NCBI RefSeq assembly: GCF_001540865.1
Contig: NC_033641.1
Span: forward strand, 8,749,767-8,813,766
Reading direction: 5' to 3'
From: Ananas comosus
Taxonomy: Eukaryota > Streptophyta > Magnoliopsida > Poales > Bromeliaceae
DNA: 64,000 nt
In this document: piece after piece, positions 10,891 through 23,437 of the stretch
Layout: the number at the start of each line of letters is the position of its first letter
Numbering within the stretch: position 1 is the stretch's first letter
Made by a program: the position numbers and the translations under genes
The notes under the pieces: model-generated
Databases searched by the model: none
Told to the model about the DNA's origin: nothing
The model's input: the letters and a program-made list of their open reading frames with translations, nothing else

Positions 10891-12156
10891 CTAGACCAGA
10901 ACACTACAACAGAATTAGGTTATAGGGACACATGTTTGGGACACTTTTGTGTAAGTGTCATATTTATGCCAAAACTTTAAAAAAAAACTACTAATGCCTA
11001 AATATAAAGTCCAATCCAACTAAAATAAAAGGATACTCTACTCAACCCACCCCACCCAGTCCATTCGGCCCGATTATAAACAGAAAAGAAAAAGAAAAGA
11101 AAAAGAAAAGAAAAATCAATTATTATTTCCCCTTCTCCCCTCACTCAATTGACTGAAATCCTAGACATAAATCCCTTCCTCTCGTCCTTCTTTGCCACCG
11201 CAGCCAACGAGGTAGAGTTCCAGCGGTTGCTAAATGCTTAAATAAATATTGATAAATTAGCAGCACTCTTTTAGATTATAGCGACACTCTTTAACTATCA
11301 CTATATACCTAGCGACCCCATATATAGCAACACTTTTTAAAAGTGTTGGTAATTTAGCCAGTAGCACTTTTTTTGACTTATACCGACATTTAAAAGTTTC
11401 TCAATCCAAGAGCTAAAAAAACTGATAGTATCAATAGCTTGGTGTAATATAGTATTCCACTACAACAAAAACGTCTATAGCGATTGGGATACTATCGATA
11501 GCACGAAATATTTGGTGCTATCAAGTTTTCTGCCGTTAGATTTACCTCTTTTATCATTTTCATCCATTCGATTATACTATTCAACCAACCACCCACTCAA
11601 CCCTAGGGAGGCCACATCATCCTAACCGCACATCTTTTAATCCAAAGGCGAAAAATTTAATAGCACCAAATCATTATTACTATTAATAGTATTCCAGCCT
11701 AGTTCAACAATTACATATAGATGAGTAATATAACATTATAGAGTTTGTTGATACTTTTATTCTTTTTCTTTATATTTTTGGCACAACACTACTAGAATTA
11801 TAACAAGAACACCACCAATAGCAGATTCCTTGCAGGAGACAAGTGCTCTCAGATTTAGCTTAATAATTACAAAACAAAAAAGCTGCCCATTTAACGTTTC
11901 TGCGATATAATTCGGAAAATATAACACAGCCCAAAATTATAATCTCATAACTACTTCCCACAAAAGGAAGTTACCAAGGGGGCATAAAAAGTAAAAAGAA
12001 AAAAGAAAAAAGGAAAAGCCAAGTAACTAACAAAGATCATTCAAAGATCACATACACCTCTCAACTTAAAACTAGCCCTGCTACTTTCAGAGCCAAAGGC
12101 TCATTGAGATGCTGTTGATATTTCACATTCCATTATCCTTACTATAAAAGCCGCGA
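10890..12156. other. 3' flank of SKIP35 with a small MITE
   Basis: Mostly non-coding. AG-rich DNA lies at 11090-11115. A short palindromic element at about 11487-11705 has ends GGGATACTATCGATAGCAC and ATAGTATTCCAGCC and a hairpin GATAGCAC / GTGCTATC near the left end. Phrases such as 'agcgacactttttaaaagtg' at 11250-11400 look like another degenerate repeat. The last part up to 12156 should hold the 3'UTR of SKIP35. Confidence 0.45.
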
Positions 12157-15100
12157 TCAGATCAAGAAGCGCGGCAGATGACGCCTCAACACGGCCAGAA
12201 CATCCTCCGTCGGGGCATCCCGCGCGACCAACCCCCGACCGCCGCCGCCGCCGCCGAGCCTCCTCGCCGCCTCCACGAGCTGCCCTCTCAGCCTCTGCGG
12301 CAGCAGCCGCCCCCCATGCGCGACACACTCCCTGTAGAGCGGCAGGTACGCCATTGCGATCACCAGCGGCAGCGGCAGGTCCCTCAACCGGATTGGGGAC
12401 TCCTCGCTTCTCTTAAGGATCCTCGTGAAGTTCACGAAGTGGTCCTCGCCATATGAAATCCCCTCGTCGAATGCGGCCTCCGACCAATGGTCTCGTAAAA
12501 AGGCCTTGAGCTCTGGGGCCACCGCCTCGCCCTCCGACCGCGCGATGCAGTCGGCCGCGGCGTAAGTGGCGGCGGGATCGCCGAGAAAGTCGGATTGGAG
12601 AAGAAAGGCGATGCCGCGGACGGACCCACCGCTCCGGTCGCCGGCGGCCTTGAGGATTTCGACACCAAGGGCGGAGAGGATGTGGCTGGGGATGTGCAAG
12701 AGCACGTAAGCGGCGACATCAGTTCGGCCGGCGGAGGTGGCGGCGGTGAGGGCGAGGCAGAGCTCCATGTCGCGGCACCCGTGGCCCACAAACCACTGCA
12801 CGACCGGCAGACAACCGTGCTCAGCAGCCCGCATCAGCGGGCCCAAGAAGGTGGCCGCATTCCCCTCATCGACCAGGCACTCCATGGTCTGGATCTTGCA
12901 GTAGTGGGACGCGAAGCCAAGGGCAAGGTCCACGTCGATGTCCAAGCTGTTCCTCTGAGCAATCTGAGTAGAAAGGCGCGCAAGAAAAGGTATGAGATTG
13001 ATTGTGCAGCAATTTTTTAAGTGCATCATTGTGACCTTCATAGAATCAAGTTATTCCCAATCATGTGAATATTAGTCCTTCAAAATCAAATGGTTAATAA
13101 GAATTTAGAATTTGGATTCTTTATTCCAGTTATATTACCATAGCTACTAGAATCGCCAATGCCAGATCCCAGAGCCTACCAAAAACATAAGTTCATCGAC
13201 TTCAAAAGGCCTATTGTCATGTTCAGAAGCAAAAGGAGAAGATTGCAAGCATGTCAACTGAATCAGAAACCAAAGCAAAGATAGTTTTTGATGAATGTAG
13301 AGTCCCAATTAGGAGAAACAGGTACAAATCATGAGTCTACGTTAAGTTTCTAAATTACAGGAGGGAAATGCTCATTCTTGTAAGATCAAAGCCCAATCCA
13401 AAATCAAAGTTTTAACAGGGCAGCTAGAAAGATCCTAACGAAAAGCTGGATTAGCAAGAGCTCCTTGGAATGCAAATATACAGCTATTCAGCCAAACAAT
13501 ATCTTCGAAGGAGAAATACTAGCGGCCTCTTTTTCGGTCGCTAAAACTACTATCATTGAAATCGAGCAACCTTGCTAGATGACTCTGATCAGGGACGAGT
13601 GCAAAGCTTTCGTGAATATTAACCACTCAGGAATAGCGTAAAGAATTTCAAAAGCTTCAACGATGACTTTGACTTACAGAAGAACATTTCAGTACTCTTT
13701 CCAGATATCTGAACCTAGCATCACCAATATTTCATTAACAGTAGCAAAAAAAGACTACATCTACAAAGACAACAAAAGTAGCGCTGTCATATGAGGAAAC
13801 AAGAGAAGCTTAAAGTGAGCAGCGTTGAACAATGAAACATGCAAGGGTATTGTAATAACAATCTGAAAAACTGAACAGTTGCTGTATTTCAGAAAGGTCA
13901 CATCTATAGTTACTGAATGCATCTCAGTTGTAAGAACGAACACGATTACCTGCAGCAAGATGCGCACGAGCTCGGTACTCCCAAAGCGCGAAGCTTCAAG
14001 GAAACACTGATTAACATTGTCTGCGCCCCACTCGACCAGCATCCCCAAAAGCCCTTGAATTGCGAAAGCCGAGACCCCAGACGACCAGTCCGGTTCAAAC
14101 AAGCTTGAGAAGAGAGTAAGAGGGAAGCACACCGCGTCAAAAGCCTCAGTAAAATCCTTTCCCGTGAGATTATTTCCCACGAGATCCAGAAAACTCTTGA
14201 ATGCTGACAGTTGGAACTGAACCTCGAGGATAGAGACGGAACTGCCTTTTTCACCGTTGTTTTTCTCTTGCGAATTGGAATAGTACATGATGCACTTAAA
14301 CGCCCATTCGGTGAATCTCTGGACCTTGGCCCCGGCTTCTACGTTTAATATCTCATCCCCGTGATATTCTTGGAGACGTTCATAAAACCTAATAAACGAT
14401 CCAAAAGTGAAAAAAAAAAAAAAATCATATTGCTAGGATGCTAGAATAGTTCATCCATCATACCTCCTCGTGTTTACTCAAGAATTATTTGTTAGTTCAC
14501 TATCGAGAGGTACGAAAAGTTGTTTAGTAATCCCAATTTCGACAAAGGTCAAGTTACGACATATTGTAATTACTTGAGCAAACCCCCATTCTACACAAGT
14601 TATCAAAATATAACTATTTCCGTGTGAATCTCATTAACAAGGACACATTTTGCATCATGATAAACATATATAAGAGCTCTTGATGGGCACTAAGCAAAAG
14701 GAATCATTGGTTATACCTCTGCGCCATGACATTCACGCGATCCGCTAAACTCGTCGTCCGGCTCTGGCAGGCGGAGACGCACGAAGCGAGGAACGACGTC
14801 CGCAGCACCGCCCTGACGAAGTCGCCCGCGCCGTTCGCGACGATCGTCTTGATAAGGCCCGTTAGCCCTTGGAGCTCCTCGCGAGTGGTCAAGAACCAAA
14901 TGGCATCCAAACCTAGACAGAGCAGATCATTGAGAGCTTGCGCATCGGCCAGCGGCGTGAGGCTCTCCGCGAGGCCCCAATCGCGAGAGCTCACCGCCCC
15001 GCGGAACAACTGGCCCAACCGGATTCTCTCATGCCTGGAGAGCCTCTTATCCTGCCGATTCTGATCCGAAACTTTTCTCGAGGGATCGCACTCGTGAATC

Positions 15101-15390
15101 GAGCTAAAGGCCATTGATTTGGGCTTCTTGGTGTTGCAATTGGGGGCTTTTGCGCTTCGGCGATCTTTCGCAACGAGGGGAGATTCTCTTGAGAACACCA
15201 CATTACTCCCTTCCCCTTTCTCAATAGAGAGAGCATAGGTGCTATGATCTCTAGTGTTTTTGCTATTACTATTAACACTATCCTCAATCTCTTCCATTTC
15301 CACCTCTAATGGAGAATTATTATTATCATCTAATTGCATCTCCTTCACCATCCTCTCTTCAATCACAAAGTTTTCGCTCTTCCCGTCCAT
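12157..15390 (-). CDS. SKIP35: Ankyrin-repeat protein SKIP35 (SKP1-interacting partner 35 family)
   Basis: Three exons on the minus strand: 15390-14717, 14388-13950 and 12963-12157. All junctions are GT-AG and keep phase (AG|GTATAA to TTAG|G, CTGCAG|GTAATC to CTCAG|ATTGCT). The product is 639 residues. The N-terminus is polar and disordered. The middle has the conserved LSRHERIRLGQLFRGAVSS and WGLAESLTPLADAQALNDLL stretches. The C-terminal half holds ankyrin-like helices (GADNVNQCFLEASRFGSTEL; ATFLGPLMRAAEHGCLPVVQ). In Arabidopsis SKIP35 was found as a partner of the SKP1-like adaptor of SCF ubiquitin ligases; its substrate is unknown to me. The first in-frame ATG is at 15390. The open frame runs to 15474 but begins with GTG. 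The last exon is much more GC-rich than the first. No damage is seen. Confidence 0.93.
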
Positions 15391-15779
15391 TTTTTCGCAT
15401 AAAAAATATATATATATTTTTTTCAAATCATCAAACCCTTCCAAACAAGCCGATGATTCCCATAAAAAATCCACCTCCTCAAAACCCTAATCCAACTCCA
15501 GTTTCATCTTTCGATTCCGCGCATCTCCACCAACCGAACAAAAACACCATAAATCCGTTGCTTCATCGATCAATACCACGGCGGAATCGGAGCCACACAA
15601 AGATGGAAACCCTAAATAGTAAATACCCATTTAGAGATCCACCCAGCTACCCCATGCCCAACCCCTGAATCCAAAAAAAACAAAAAAAAATTCCAATTTA
15701 GCTCAACCACTAAACATGTGAAAAACGGAGTGGAGGTGGGATTTAACTGATACAAAACGCCATGATTGTACCAGAAAAC

Positions 15780-15822
15780 AAGAGAAAATAGAATAAAAAA
15801 CCGATTTTTATTCTCACGGGAG

Positions 15823-15863
<41 letters not shown>

Positions 15864-16060
15864 AGGGTGAGAAAATGAAAAGGGGGAGGAGAGTGGGACA
15901 AAGGATACACACCTTGAGATAGAGAGAGAGAGAGAGAGAGAGATAGAGAGAGAAATTGAGGAGAGAGAGAGAGAGAGGAGGAGGGAGAAGGGAGAATCCT
16001 CTTGGGTGGAGAATCTAATAAGGGATCATTTTCTCTCTCTCTCTCTCTCTCTCTCTAGGG
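15780..16060 (-). promoter_or_regulatory. (GA)n/(CT)n-rich promoter or leader of SKIP35
   Basis: Four dinucleotide tracts (about 15825-15860, 15920-15958, 15960-15977 and 16032-16056) lie 400-670 bases upstream of the SKIP35 start. Their dense clustering next to the gene suggests a GAGA-type promoter element, but no TATA box or start site can be fixed by eye. Confidence 0.35.
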
Positions 16061-18021
16061 TAAAATTACACCACTAGTCCACGAACCTTCCACAAAGTTC
16101 TATTTAGTCCTTAAAACTGTCTTTAAAAAATAATAAATAATATATGAGTTCAGTTGAAATACTATTAATAATAGATACATAAATAATATTTAGAAAAAAA
16201 TTCAAATATTATTTCTATAATTTCACGCTTTCTCACTTTAATGTAATGTGGTTTAAGATATAACACTTTTCGTTATACTCTTTATTAATTTTATTGTTAA
16301 ATTAGTAATAAAGTTAAAGTCATAGGGTACTAAAGTGAAAATTTGTTAAACCACAGGATACTAATGTGAATATTTGATAAATCATAGGTCATAGGTGCAG
16401 TATTTAAATTTTTTTGTATATAATTTAACGAAGAGTTAACGGTGACGCTGACGAAAAGAAAAAAAATAAAATCGCCCAGTACTAAAATAAGAATGATCAA
16501 AATTAAAATCAAGTTGAAATCTTTTCTAGTTGAAATCTATCGCTCTGAAATTCCTATTTTTTTCAAAAATATATTTCAATTAAAATATATATTTAAATTA
16601 AAATTATATTTATTAAAAATAGTCGTTAATTCTATAAAAAGACTTTTTTGCTCTTTTCAATATGCACCTTACAAAGGTAAGGAATAAATTTTATCCCTCT
16701 AAAGTTTTATATTTTTCCTCTTCTAATTTTGATAATTAAGCATAAAGATTAAAAAATAAAAAAATATATTTTTTTTGTGTTTTGAAGTTTTATGAGATTA
16801 TATGCAAAACATACAATCAAAATATATAATTAGCACTTTAATTGAAGCAAGAGGTCTATTGAGTTATTTAATAAAGTTTAGGAGGTCTACTTGTCAAAAA
16901 TAAAAATTTAGGCATTGTTTGCAAAAGAGCTATAGTTCAAGGGGTCTCTGTACATTTTGTAAATTTTAAAAAGAGTTTTACATTAACCCTTGTGTATCTA
17001 TATGTACTTTCGTGTATCCAATATTTATTCGATATTTTATCTTATCTTATTTTAATTTTACTTTATTTAGAACTTAGATCGTCGGATTGAAATCATGAAA
17101 AAACAAACGAATGATGAATTCACAATGTACAGATAAATCAGATACAAGTAATAATTTTTACTCTAAGATAACCATTAAAATAAAATATTGCTAAAAGTTT
17201 AGGGACTCCAATAAAAAAAAAATTTGTGTTAAAGTTTAGGGACTAATAGTACACCTTATCCTTTTCTCTTTTGTTACCTAAATTAAAATTGTTATTTCCA
17301 AGGGTGGGTGTGGGCAAAGAGGAAACTAAATATAGGTAATTTCAAGGACTAGTTTGCATTATTGGGAAACATGTGGTCATCTTTTATTGGGTGGTCTACT
17401 GATGATATGGTACACCAGATTCCTTTTCTAGAAGTCAAATGCTTTTGATTTTTTTTTTTTTTGAGAGAAAGACATATTTCATTTTTTTGTTTGTTTTTAG
17501 AAATAAATTTAGTCTGAAATATAAAAATAATTAGATTTCGAATTTAGAATCTCAGATAACTAACTATCAGACCATTATGTAACTGCGTTAGGTACAATCC
17601 ATTGCTTTTGATTCATTTATAAACAATTTTCACCTCATGAAGTGCAATACATAAATTAATCAAATTAATACATAAATAGATGAGAATGGTAAGTTAAATG
17701 GAGAAAAAGAGAGCTAGTAAATAAGTACATTTGTTTATTGCTGTGCGCTTATTTAATACCTGTGAGTGCGTACTAGCTACAATCTCGAGCACAGAATGGT
17801 GATGATTTATTTCTCACCAGCGACGAAATGCATTTGTACTAGTAACTTTTTTTAGAATTATCAAGTTGCATTTAATTTGATTTTTTTTGACATTTTCTTT
17901 TAATGAATAGCATCATTTTCTCTTGTTGTTATCGTGGGAGTCCACATGATTCCACCAAAACACATTTTATTTTCATACACCAAAACACATTTTCACATGG
18001 CCCACCTCAAATAATTCCAAC

Positions 18022-18056
<35 letters not shown>

Positions 18057-18359
18057 TACTCATTAGCTTATGGGTATAAATGGATCCAAATTAGACTTAG
18101 ACAATTCGATCCACAATTTAGCCCAAATTATGTAACTCAACTTCTATGAGTCTGTTTGGTTCCACTTCTATTTATACTTTAAATTGCAACAATACGGGGC
18201 TTTTGTTGTAGAGGAAAGTAGAAATAAGATTCTAAAACTTAGTAAAAAACTCTGATTTGATGCTTCAGTAATCATGATAGAAAGATGAATGTTGAGAACA
18301 TATAATGTAATACTTTTTCTGACAGAAAATTGAGTCCCTACGCTTTTAAAAGTACCAAG
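16061..18359. other. Gene-free AT-rich stretch with degenerate repeats
   Basis: No coding exon is seen. At about 16210-16440 there is a diverged fragment of the 'taccctgtggttt' MITE family (phrases such as 'agggtactaaagtg' and 'ttgtatataatttaac'). At 17449-17602 lies an old SINE copy, listed separately. A (CT)n tract sits at 18025-18052. The open frame at 16442-16687 is AT-rich and Lys/Ile-rich without a family resemblance and is treated as chance. Confidence 0.45.
17449..17602 (-). mobile_element. Degenerate SINE copy
   Basis: On the minus strand the 5' part resembles the tRNA-like head of the SINE at 52799-52957, and 'taaatttatttct' followed by a poly-A (poly-T on the plus strand, 17450-17462) matches its body and tail. 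The GGTAGC tail hairpin is eroded. An old member of the same family. Confidence 0.5.
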
Positions 18360-18560
18360 TCATTAATGTTTGTAAGTTTTCGGTTCTTGAATTAAAGAAT
18401 GTGCGGTTAGGATGATATGGGCTTCCTAGGATTGAGTGGGTGGTTAGTTGAATAGTATAATCTAACGGATAAAAATGATCAAAAGCAGAGATCTAACGAT
18501 AAAAAATTTACAAGCACTAAGTGCTCGATACTTTTACAAGCACCGTAGCCGGACTCTTTC
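18360..18560. mobile_element. Small palindromic MITE, subfamily F, degenerate
   Basis: Shares 'gtgcggttaggatgat', 'cttcctaggattgagtgg' and 'atctaacg' phrases with the small elements at 11487, 20125 and 23183. It ends in a hairpin-like 'agcactaagtgct' and 'caccgtagccggactctt'. The left boundary is uncertain. Confidence 0.5.
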
Positions 18561-18775
18561 TGATAGTACTAATAAAAAGAATACATGATACCCTTGGACA
18601 AGAGATTTCAATTCAAATAGCTACTGTATGATTGTCTGTCGGTTCAGGTTTTCAAAATATATTTGGCTCTACTTCTGCTCACAGTAGTATCGCGGTTACA
18701 AAAACTAGGTGGGACAAGGTGGGCATGTTCCCCACCTTTGATTGGCTCAAATTAAGAAGGCTTTAATGCCTACAT

Positions 18776-19342
18776 ATTGGGACTATTTGGTTGCATGCAA
18801 TGCAACTGCATTGCAGTTGTAACTACAGACATGTTCAAATTCGATATTTGGTTTGATACAGTTAAATTCAACTGATGCAGTTGGAATTGCACGAAGCCTA
18901 ATTGCAGCAGTTAGAACTCGCCCAAATTAGCTGCAGTTTCAATTACACCAGGGTAAACTTATCTGTTTAATTTCTTTTTTAAAAATATATATCTTTCTAT
19001 TCTATATTGGGGACAATAATCGAACTGTTGTATATATAAACTAAAAAAATTTGAAAAATACAGTATAGTGCTCTCTACTACATCCAATCAAACAATATGC
19101 ATATAGATTTAACTATTTTATTTTCAACTATACTGTATTTCTAATTATATTAAATTAGACAACTCCGCGGTGCACCCAAATAATATTGACTTTTCTATTT
19201 TAGAACTATCATTTTATAAAGTTTATAAATATAGCAAGCTCTTATTTAATCATTCTAATATAGTACTTTGCCATTATTTACACAAATGCATTATAAAAAA
19301 AAAAATATTATACCTTACAATATATATAATACCAAACAGGAC
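18776..19342. mobile_element. MITE of the 'ATTTGGTTGCATG' family
   Basis: Left end GGGACTATTTGGTTGCATGC with 'caactgcattgcagttgtaac'-like palindromes inside. The right end reads 'accaaacaggacc', the inverse of the left. The interior is AT-rich with 'tgcagttggaactgcag'-like repeats shared with the elements at 33219-33712 and 52131-52598. Non-coding. The family is probably PIF/Harbinger- or hAT-like, but no target duplication is clear here. Confidence 0.55.
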
Positions 19343-19815
19343 CTAAATCCACATTAATCCAAATTAGCATGCATTACCATTAACCCGCTAATCATGTCCC
19401 TATAATTTAAGTCCCCACCAAACTCTTCTGATTAATTTGGCGGTGTGAAAAGATAAAAATAAAATAAAATAAAATAAAAACTGAGTTTTTGGGAAAGCAA
19501 ATCAGGTGATAATGATGATGTAAACACGCAATTACAATTTTTTTAAAAAAAGGCTTAGTAACATCAGCTGTTGGAAAAGTAATTAAATTGAGTCACATCA
19601 CCAAAGTTGAGTAATCATTTATTTAGTAGGTTTTCAAAAGAATTTCACTTCAGGGGAAATAGTTTTATATATAAAGTTTGCTAAGGCTCGATCTTTTAAT
19701 CGGACTATAGCATTTTAAATAATGATTAGATCTAAGAAGTTTTAAAAATTGAGTAAGTTTAGGACTAGAGTAATTCTAAGATGAGTAAGACCTCTGAAAA
19801 GCAAAGTATCATAAT

Positions 19816-20111
19816 TGGTATCAGAGTCGATAACTAATCGAAAGTGTGGGAGGGTTTGGGCTAAGCCAGCATCATACAGTAGGCAAGAACGCAGCTAGAT
19901 AGCTAATGACTGTTGTGGGTGAAGCACAACTCTCCATAGAAGGTCTGTTAAGATTAGCGAAGCAAGTCTCACATCATTTGATATTAATTTGTGAGTGTCA
20001 GTGCAACTCCTCGACTTACGACTGTCGTAGGTGGAGCGTGGCTTCCACAAGCTCGGTTAAAACTAGCAAGATAAGTCTCGAATCGTCTGATGCTTGTGAA
20101 TGTGTTTGAGT
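19816..20111 (+). mobile_element. Retrotransposon remnant with a tRNA-Met type primer-binding site
   Basis: TGGTATCAGAG at 19816-19826 matches the usual primer-binding site complementary to plant initiator tRNA-Met. The 290 bases after it lack gag-pol and contain two diverged tandem blocks ('agattagcgaagcaagtctc' and 'aaactagcaagataagtctc'). This looks like the internal part of a small (TRIM-like) element. The LTR boundaries are not clear. Confidence 0.45.
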
Positions 20112-20124
20112 CCGACGAAAACAT

Positions 20125-20364
20125 AAGAATGCTATCGGAAGTATAGAGAATTCGATGCTTTCGATTTTTTAACTCTTGGATCAAGAATTGTACGGTTGAG
20201 ATAATTGCCGTCCCTTCTAGGATTGAGTAGTACTTTAGGGTTGATTGGTCCGCACAGGATAATAATATTAATTCAAAGATTAGAAATGATTAAAGGGGTT
20301 AATCTAAGGGTCAAAAAGTCGGAAGCACCAGATTCTCTATACTTTCGATAGCATAGTAGCTCTG
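20125..20364. mobile_element. Small palindromic MITE, subfamily F
   Basis: About 240 bp with inverted ends (AGAATGCTATCGGAAGTATAG; right end CTATACTTTCGATAGCAT). It shares 'actcttggatcaagaattgt', 'cccttctaggattga' and 'aaaaagtcggaagcaccaga' with the element at 23183-23437, at roughly 80% identity by eye. Non-coding. Confidence 0.75.
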
Positions 20365-20426
20365 ACACCCGATATAAAATTTTGGAAGGAGCTAGACCTA
20401 AATTTTAAGAGGCATGAGCAAGTTTA

Positions 20427-21235
20427 GGGTGTGTTCGGTTCGAAGTCGGAATCAGTATCGAAATCAGAATGAGAATAAGTTAGAAACGGAATCGAAATGA
20501 TTCATTATCTCATTCTGTTTGGTTCGCCACATGAATCGAAATTAAAATGAACAATTTTCATTATTGGTGTTTGGTTCAAATAAATATAAAAAATGTAATC
20601 AAATTAATATGTCAAATTTATCTAACATATTAGTTTAAATTCAAAATAAACACTATATATTAAAAATTTATGTCAAAATTTTAAAATAATGTCAAATTTT
20701 TGCATATATTTTTTTAAAAAATTAAAAATTTGAAATTGAACGGAAAATTTAAATATAAAACTAAATTTCGATTTATTCAAATTCAAACTTGAAATTATAA
20801 TTTCAATTTCAATTTGAATATAAATTTTAATTTAAATTTTAAATAAAATTTGAATAAAATTTTGGATTGTAAATTAAATTTAAATTTAAATTCAAATTTA
20901 TAAATTGATTTGAAATGCTTGATTGAATTTTAATTTTTAATTAAAATTAAAATTAAAATTTATAAATATAATTTTTAAACTTAAACTTTTGTTTTAATTA
21001 AAAAATAAGTTTAAAAAAGTTAAATTTAATTCACACAAATCTATTCCGTCCGAATTCAATTTTTAATCCGATCTCCTAGACCGGATTAAAAAAAAAAGGT
21101 AATTGGGGAGATTACCATTTATCCGAAAATCAGAATTGAAATGAAAATCCCGCATACCAAATACGGACAAACAGATTCGTCCCTTCCGATTCCGATTCAG
21201 GGCGATTCCGATTCAGGGTGAGAAAAGGGCGAATC
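20427..21235. repeat. AT-rich repeat starting GGTGTGTTCGGTTCG
   Basis: The left edge 'ggtgtgttcggttcg' and a right part with 'cataccaaatacgg' resemble the ends of plant MITEs that begin with GGTGTGTTTGGTT. The middle (20580-21050) is very AT-rich, with 'aaatttaaatt' phrases. The 'gattccgattcaggg' motif is tandemly repeated at 21185-21220. Boundaries and family are uncertain. Confidence 0.4.
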
Positions 21236-21973
21236 AACACCACCACCACCCCCCAAAAAAAAAAAAAATAATAACAACATTTTTTTTTTCTTGGGTCAAA
21301 ATAAAAGAAAATTAACAGAACAAGAAAAATAAAATAAAACTTTTGCTTCTACGTTAAGTTGCCAGTATATTTCATAAGCATTTTTTTTTATTTAATTTGA
21401 AAAGTCTAAGACGAGTTTAAAAATAGATATAGGATCCTCATTTCCCACGTTATTGTAGTATTTATCATAAGCTAATAATTAGCATTAACAAAACCATCCG
21501 TCTAATTAAGAATTTATATATCGCTAATATATTTATTAAACGGTCATTGTTGCTTTGTACAAACATAATGCTTCAATAAGCATAATTGAAATAGATAATT
21601 AAGCATGATATTTTAATTTAATCTATCATGCACACACGTGATTCATTGTATTTTGCACTTTATTTGTGTTTCTATATTTTTGTATTGATGAAGAGAAAAA
21701 CACATTAATTAATCCTAGGCCACTTAATTTCCTCTTATATGAGATATTTTGTTGTTATTTGAAATCACATATTTTGCATATAATAAAATTACAAAAGAGG
21801 ATTAATTAAGTGATAACAAAGAATATTGAAGGAAAATATTGAGAGAGAAATCCTTTTTCTTCCTTTTTTTAACAATTAGAGGAATAATTAATTGGATATT
21901 GGAAAAGAAAATTGATATTTTTAGGGCTTGTTCCGTTATTTTCGTTGCAAAATAAATCAAATTTGGATTAGAC

Positions 21974-22548
21974 TAGGGGTGTAAACGAGCCTAACACGAG
22001 CGAGCTGAGGTCGGCTCGTGTTTGGCTCGTTTATTAAACGAGCCGAACACGAGCTAGCTCGTTAAAATATTGTGCCGAAAAATTCAGCTCGTGTTCGGCA
22101 CGAGCTGCTCACGAGCTGACAATGAACAATAAATTAAAAAAAATTAGATTAAATATATATAAAAAATAAATTTATAAAATTTTATCCATTAGACTTTGAT
22201 CTAATAGTTGAAATTTTACATATAAATGAGTCTTTTTATAATTAAGCTCGCATTTATATTTTTATTTTGCTAAAATTTAAATAATAAAAAATATATTATA
22301 TATAATTATTATTTATATATAAAAATATAAATTAAATAAATTATATAAATATAAAATATATGTATTCGAGCCGTTATCGAGCCGAACACGAGCGAGCTGA
22401 CCCCAGCTTGTGTTCGGCTCGTTTATTAAACGAGCTAAAAAATCCAGCTCGTGTTCGGCTCGTTTACTAAACGAGCGAGCTCATCTCGAGCTCATTTCGA
22501 GCCGAACACGAGCTGGTTCGCGAACAGCGAGCTGGATTGCCACCCCTA
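21974..22548. mobile_element. hAT-type MITE (TAGGGGTG ends, 8-bp target duplication)
   Basis: Element of 575 bp with terminal inverted repeats TAGGGGTG / CACCCCTA, flanked by the perfect 8-bp duplication GATTAGAC (21966-21973 and 22549-22556), the hAT signature. Both flanks of the AT-rich core carry many copies of 'gagccgaacacgagc' in both orientations, so the ends can form extended structures. No transposase. The sharp duplication indicates a fairly recent insertion. Confidence 0.9.
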
Positions 22549-22597
22549 GATTAGACTCACCATTTCTAAAAATATTAGTCCTATATATAATACAAAT

Positions 22598-22636
<39 letters not shown>

Positions 22637-22641
<5 letters not shown>

Positions 22642-23172
22642 GACTGCTATACTCTTTATGAGTATGGAGCCATTCGTACTCCTAAGCGATGGAGTTTCCG
22701 AATCGACGATCCACTCCGTTAAATATGATCTAGAGTATTTGAAATTTCTAAAAAATAAATTTTGTAATTTTTTGAAATTATAATATAGTCCATTAAGCAA
22801 GTATAAAATGAAAGGTCAAAATCAAAGGATGTCCTAAAAATAGATGATCAGATTCTTTAATTTAAGATCGGAGTTATTGATCTTTATCTAGGCAATGAAT
22901 AAAATTTTCTATAAAAAATTCAATATATTCTAATTCTTTACATCATTAAACTAATAAGTATCTCATATCGACCGTTAAAAATTATTAATTTTGTGACCTT
23001 TTGATTGTAAGGTAAATGATATCGAAAAATTATGAAATTTGATTTCTACAAGTTTTAAATGATCTAGATAATGTTTAACTCTATGGATCATCACTTCAGA
23101 AACTCTATTATCGAAAAATAACTTATAAGTACGAGGGCGATCATACTCATAAAAGTATAGTAGCCGAACTAT
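22637..23172. mobile_element. Palindromic MITE, subfamily B, third copy
   Basis: Starts AGTAGGACTGCTATACTC after a (TA)n(GA)n tract and ends AGTATAGTAGCCGAACT. The interior matches the 5654-6203 copy ('taagatcggagttattgatc', 'tcgaccgttaaaaatt'). About 536 bp. The cap hairpin has several mismatches, so it is older than the other copies. Confidence 0.78.
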
Positions 23173-23182
23173 GTATATGTAT

Positions 23183-23437
23183 AGAGCTAGCTACTATGCT
23201 ATCGAAAGCATAAAGAATTTTATGCTTATGACTTTTTGACTCTTGGATCAAGAATTGTACAGTTGGAATGATTGCGGTCCCTTCTAGGATTGAATAGTAC
23301 CCCTAAGGTTGAGTGGTCTCCACAGGGTAATAGTATTAATCCAAAGGTTTGAAATAATTAGAGGGGCTGATCTACGGGCCAAAAAGTCGGAAGCACCAGA
23401 TTCTCTATACTTCTGATAGCATAGTAGTTCTACTCTA
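23183..23437. mobile_element. Small palindromic MITE, subfamily F
   Basis: 255-bp element with ends AGAGCTAGCTACTATGCTATC and, inverted at the right, GATAGCATAGTAGTTCTACTC. A cap hairpin AAGCATAAA / TTTTATGCTT sits just inside the left end. Closely related to 20125-20364. Immediately follows the subfamily B copy, so two MITEs lie side by side. Confidence 0.8.

Noticed and set aside
12101..12456. Plus-strand and alternative minus-strand frames over the last SKIP35 exon
   Set aside because: They are shadows of the conserved SKIP35 frame in GC-rich DNA and show no family resemblance.
15391..15474. N-terminal extension of SKIP35 to 15474
   Set aside because: The extension starts with GTG and encodes an AT-rich KKIYIYF stretch; the first ATG is at 15390.
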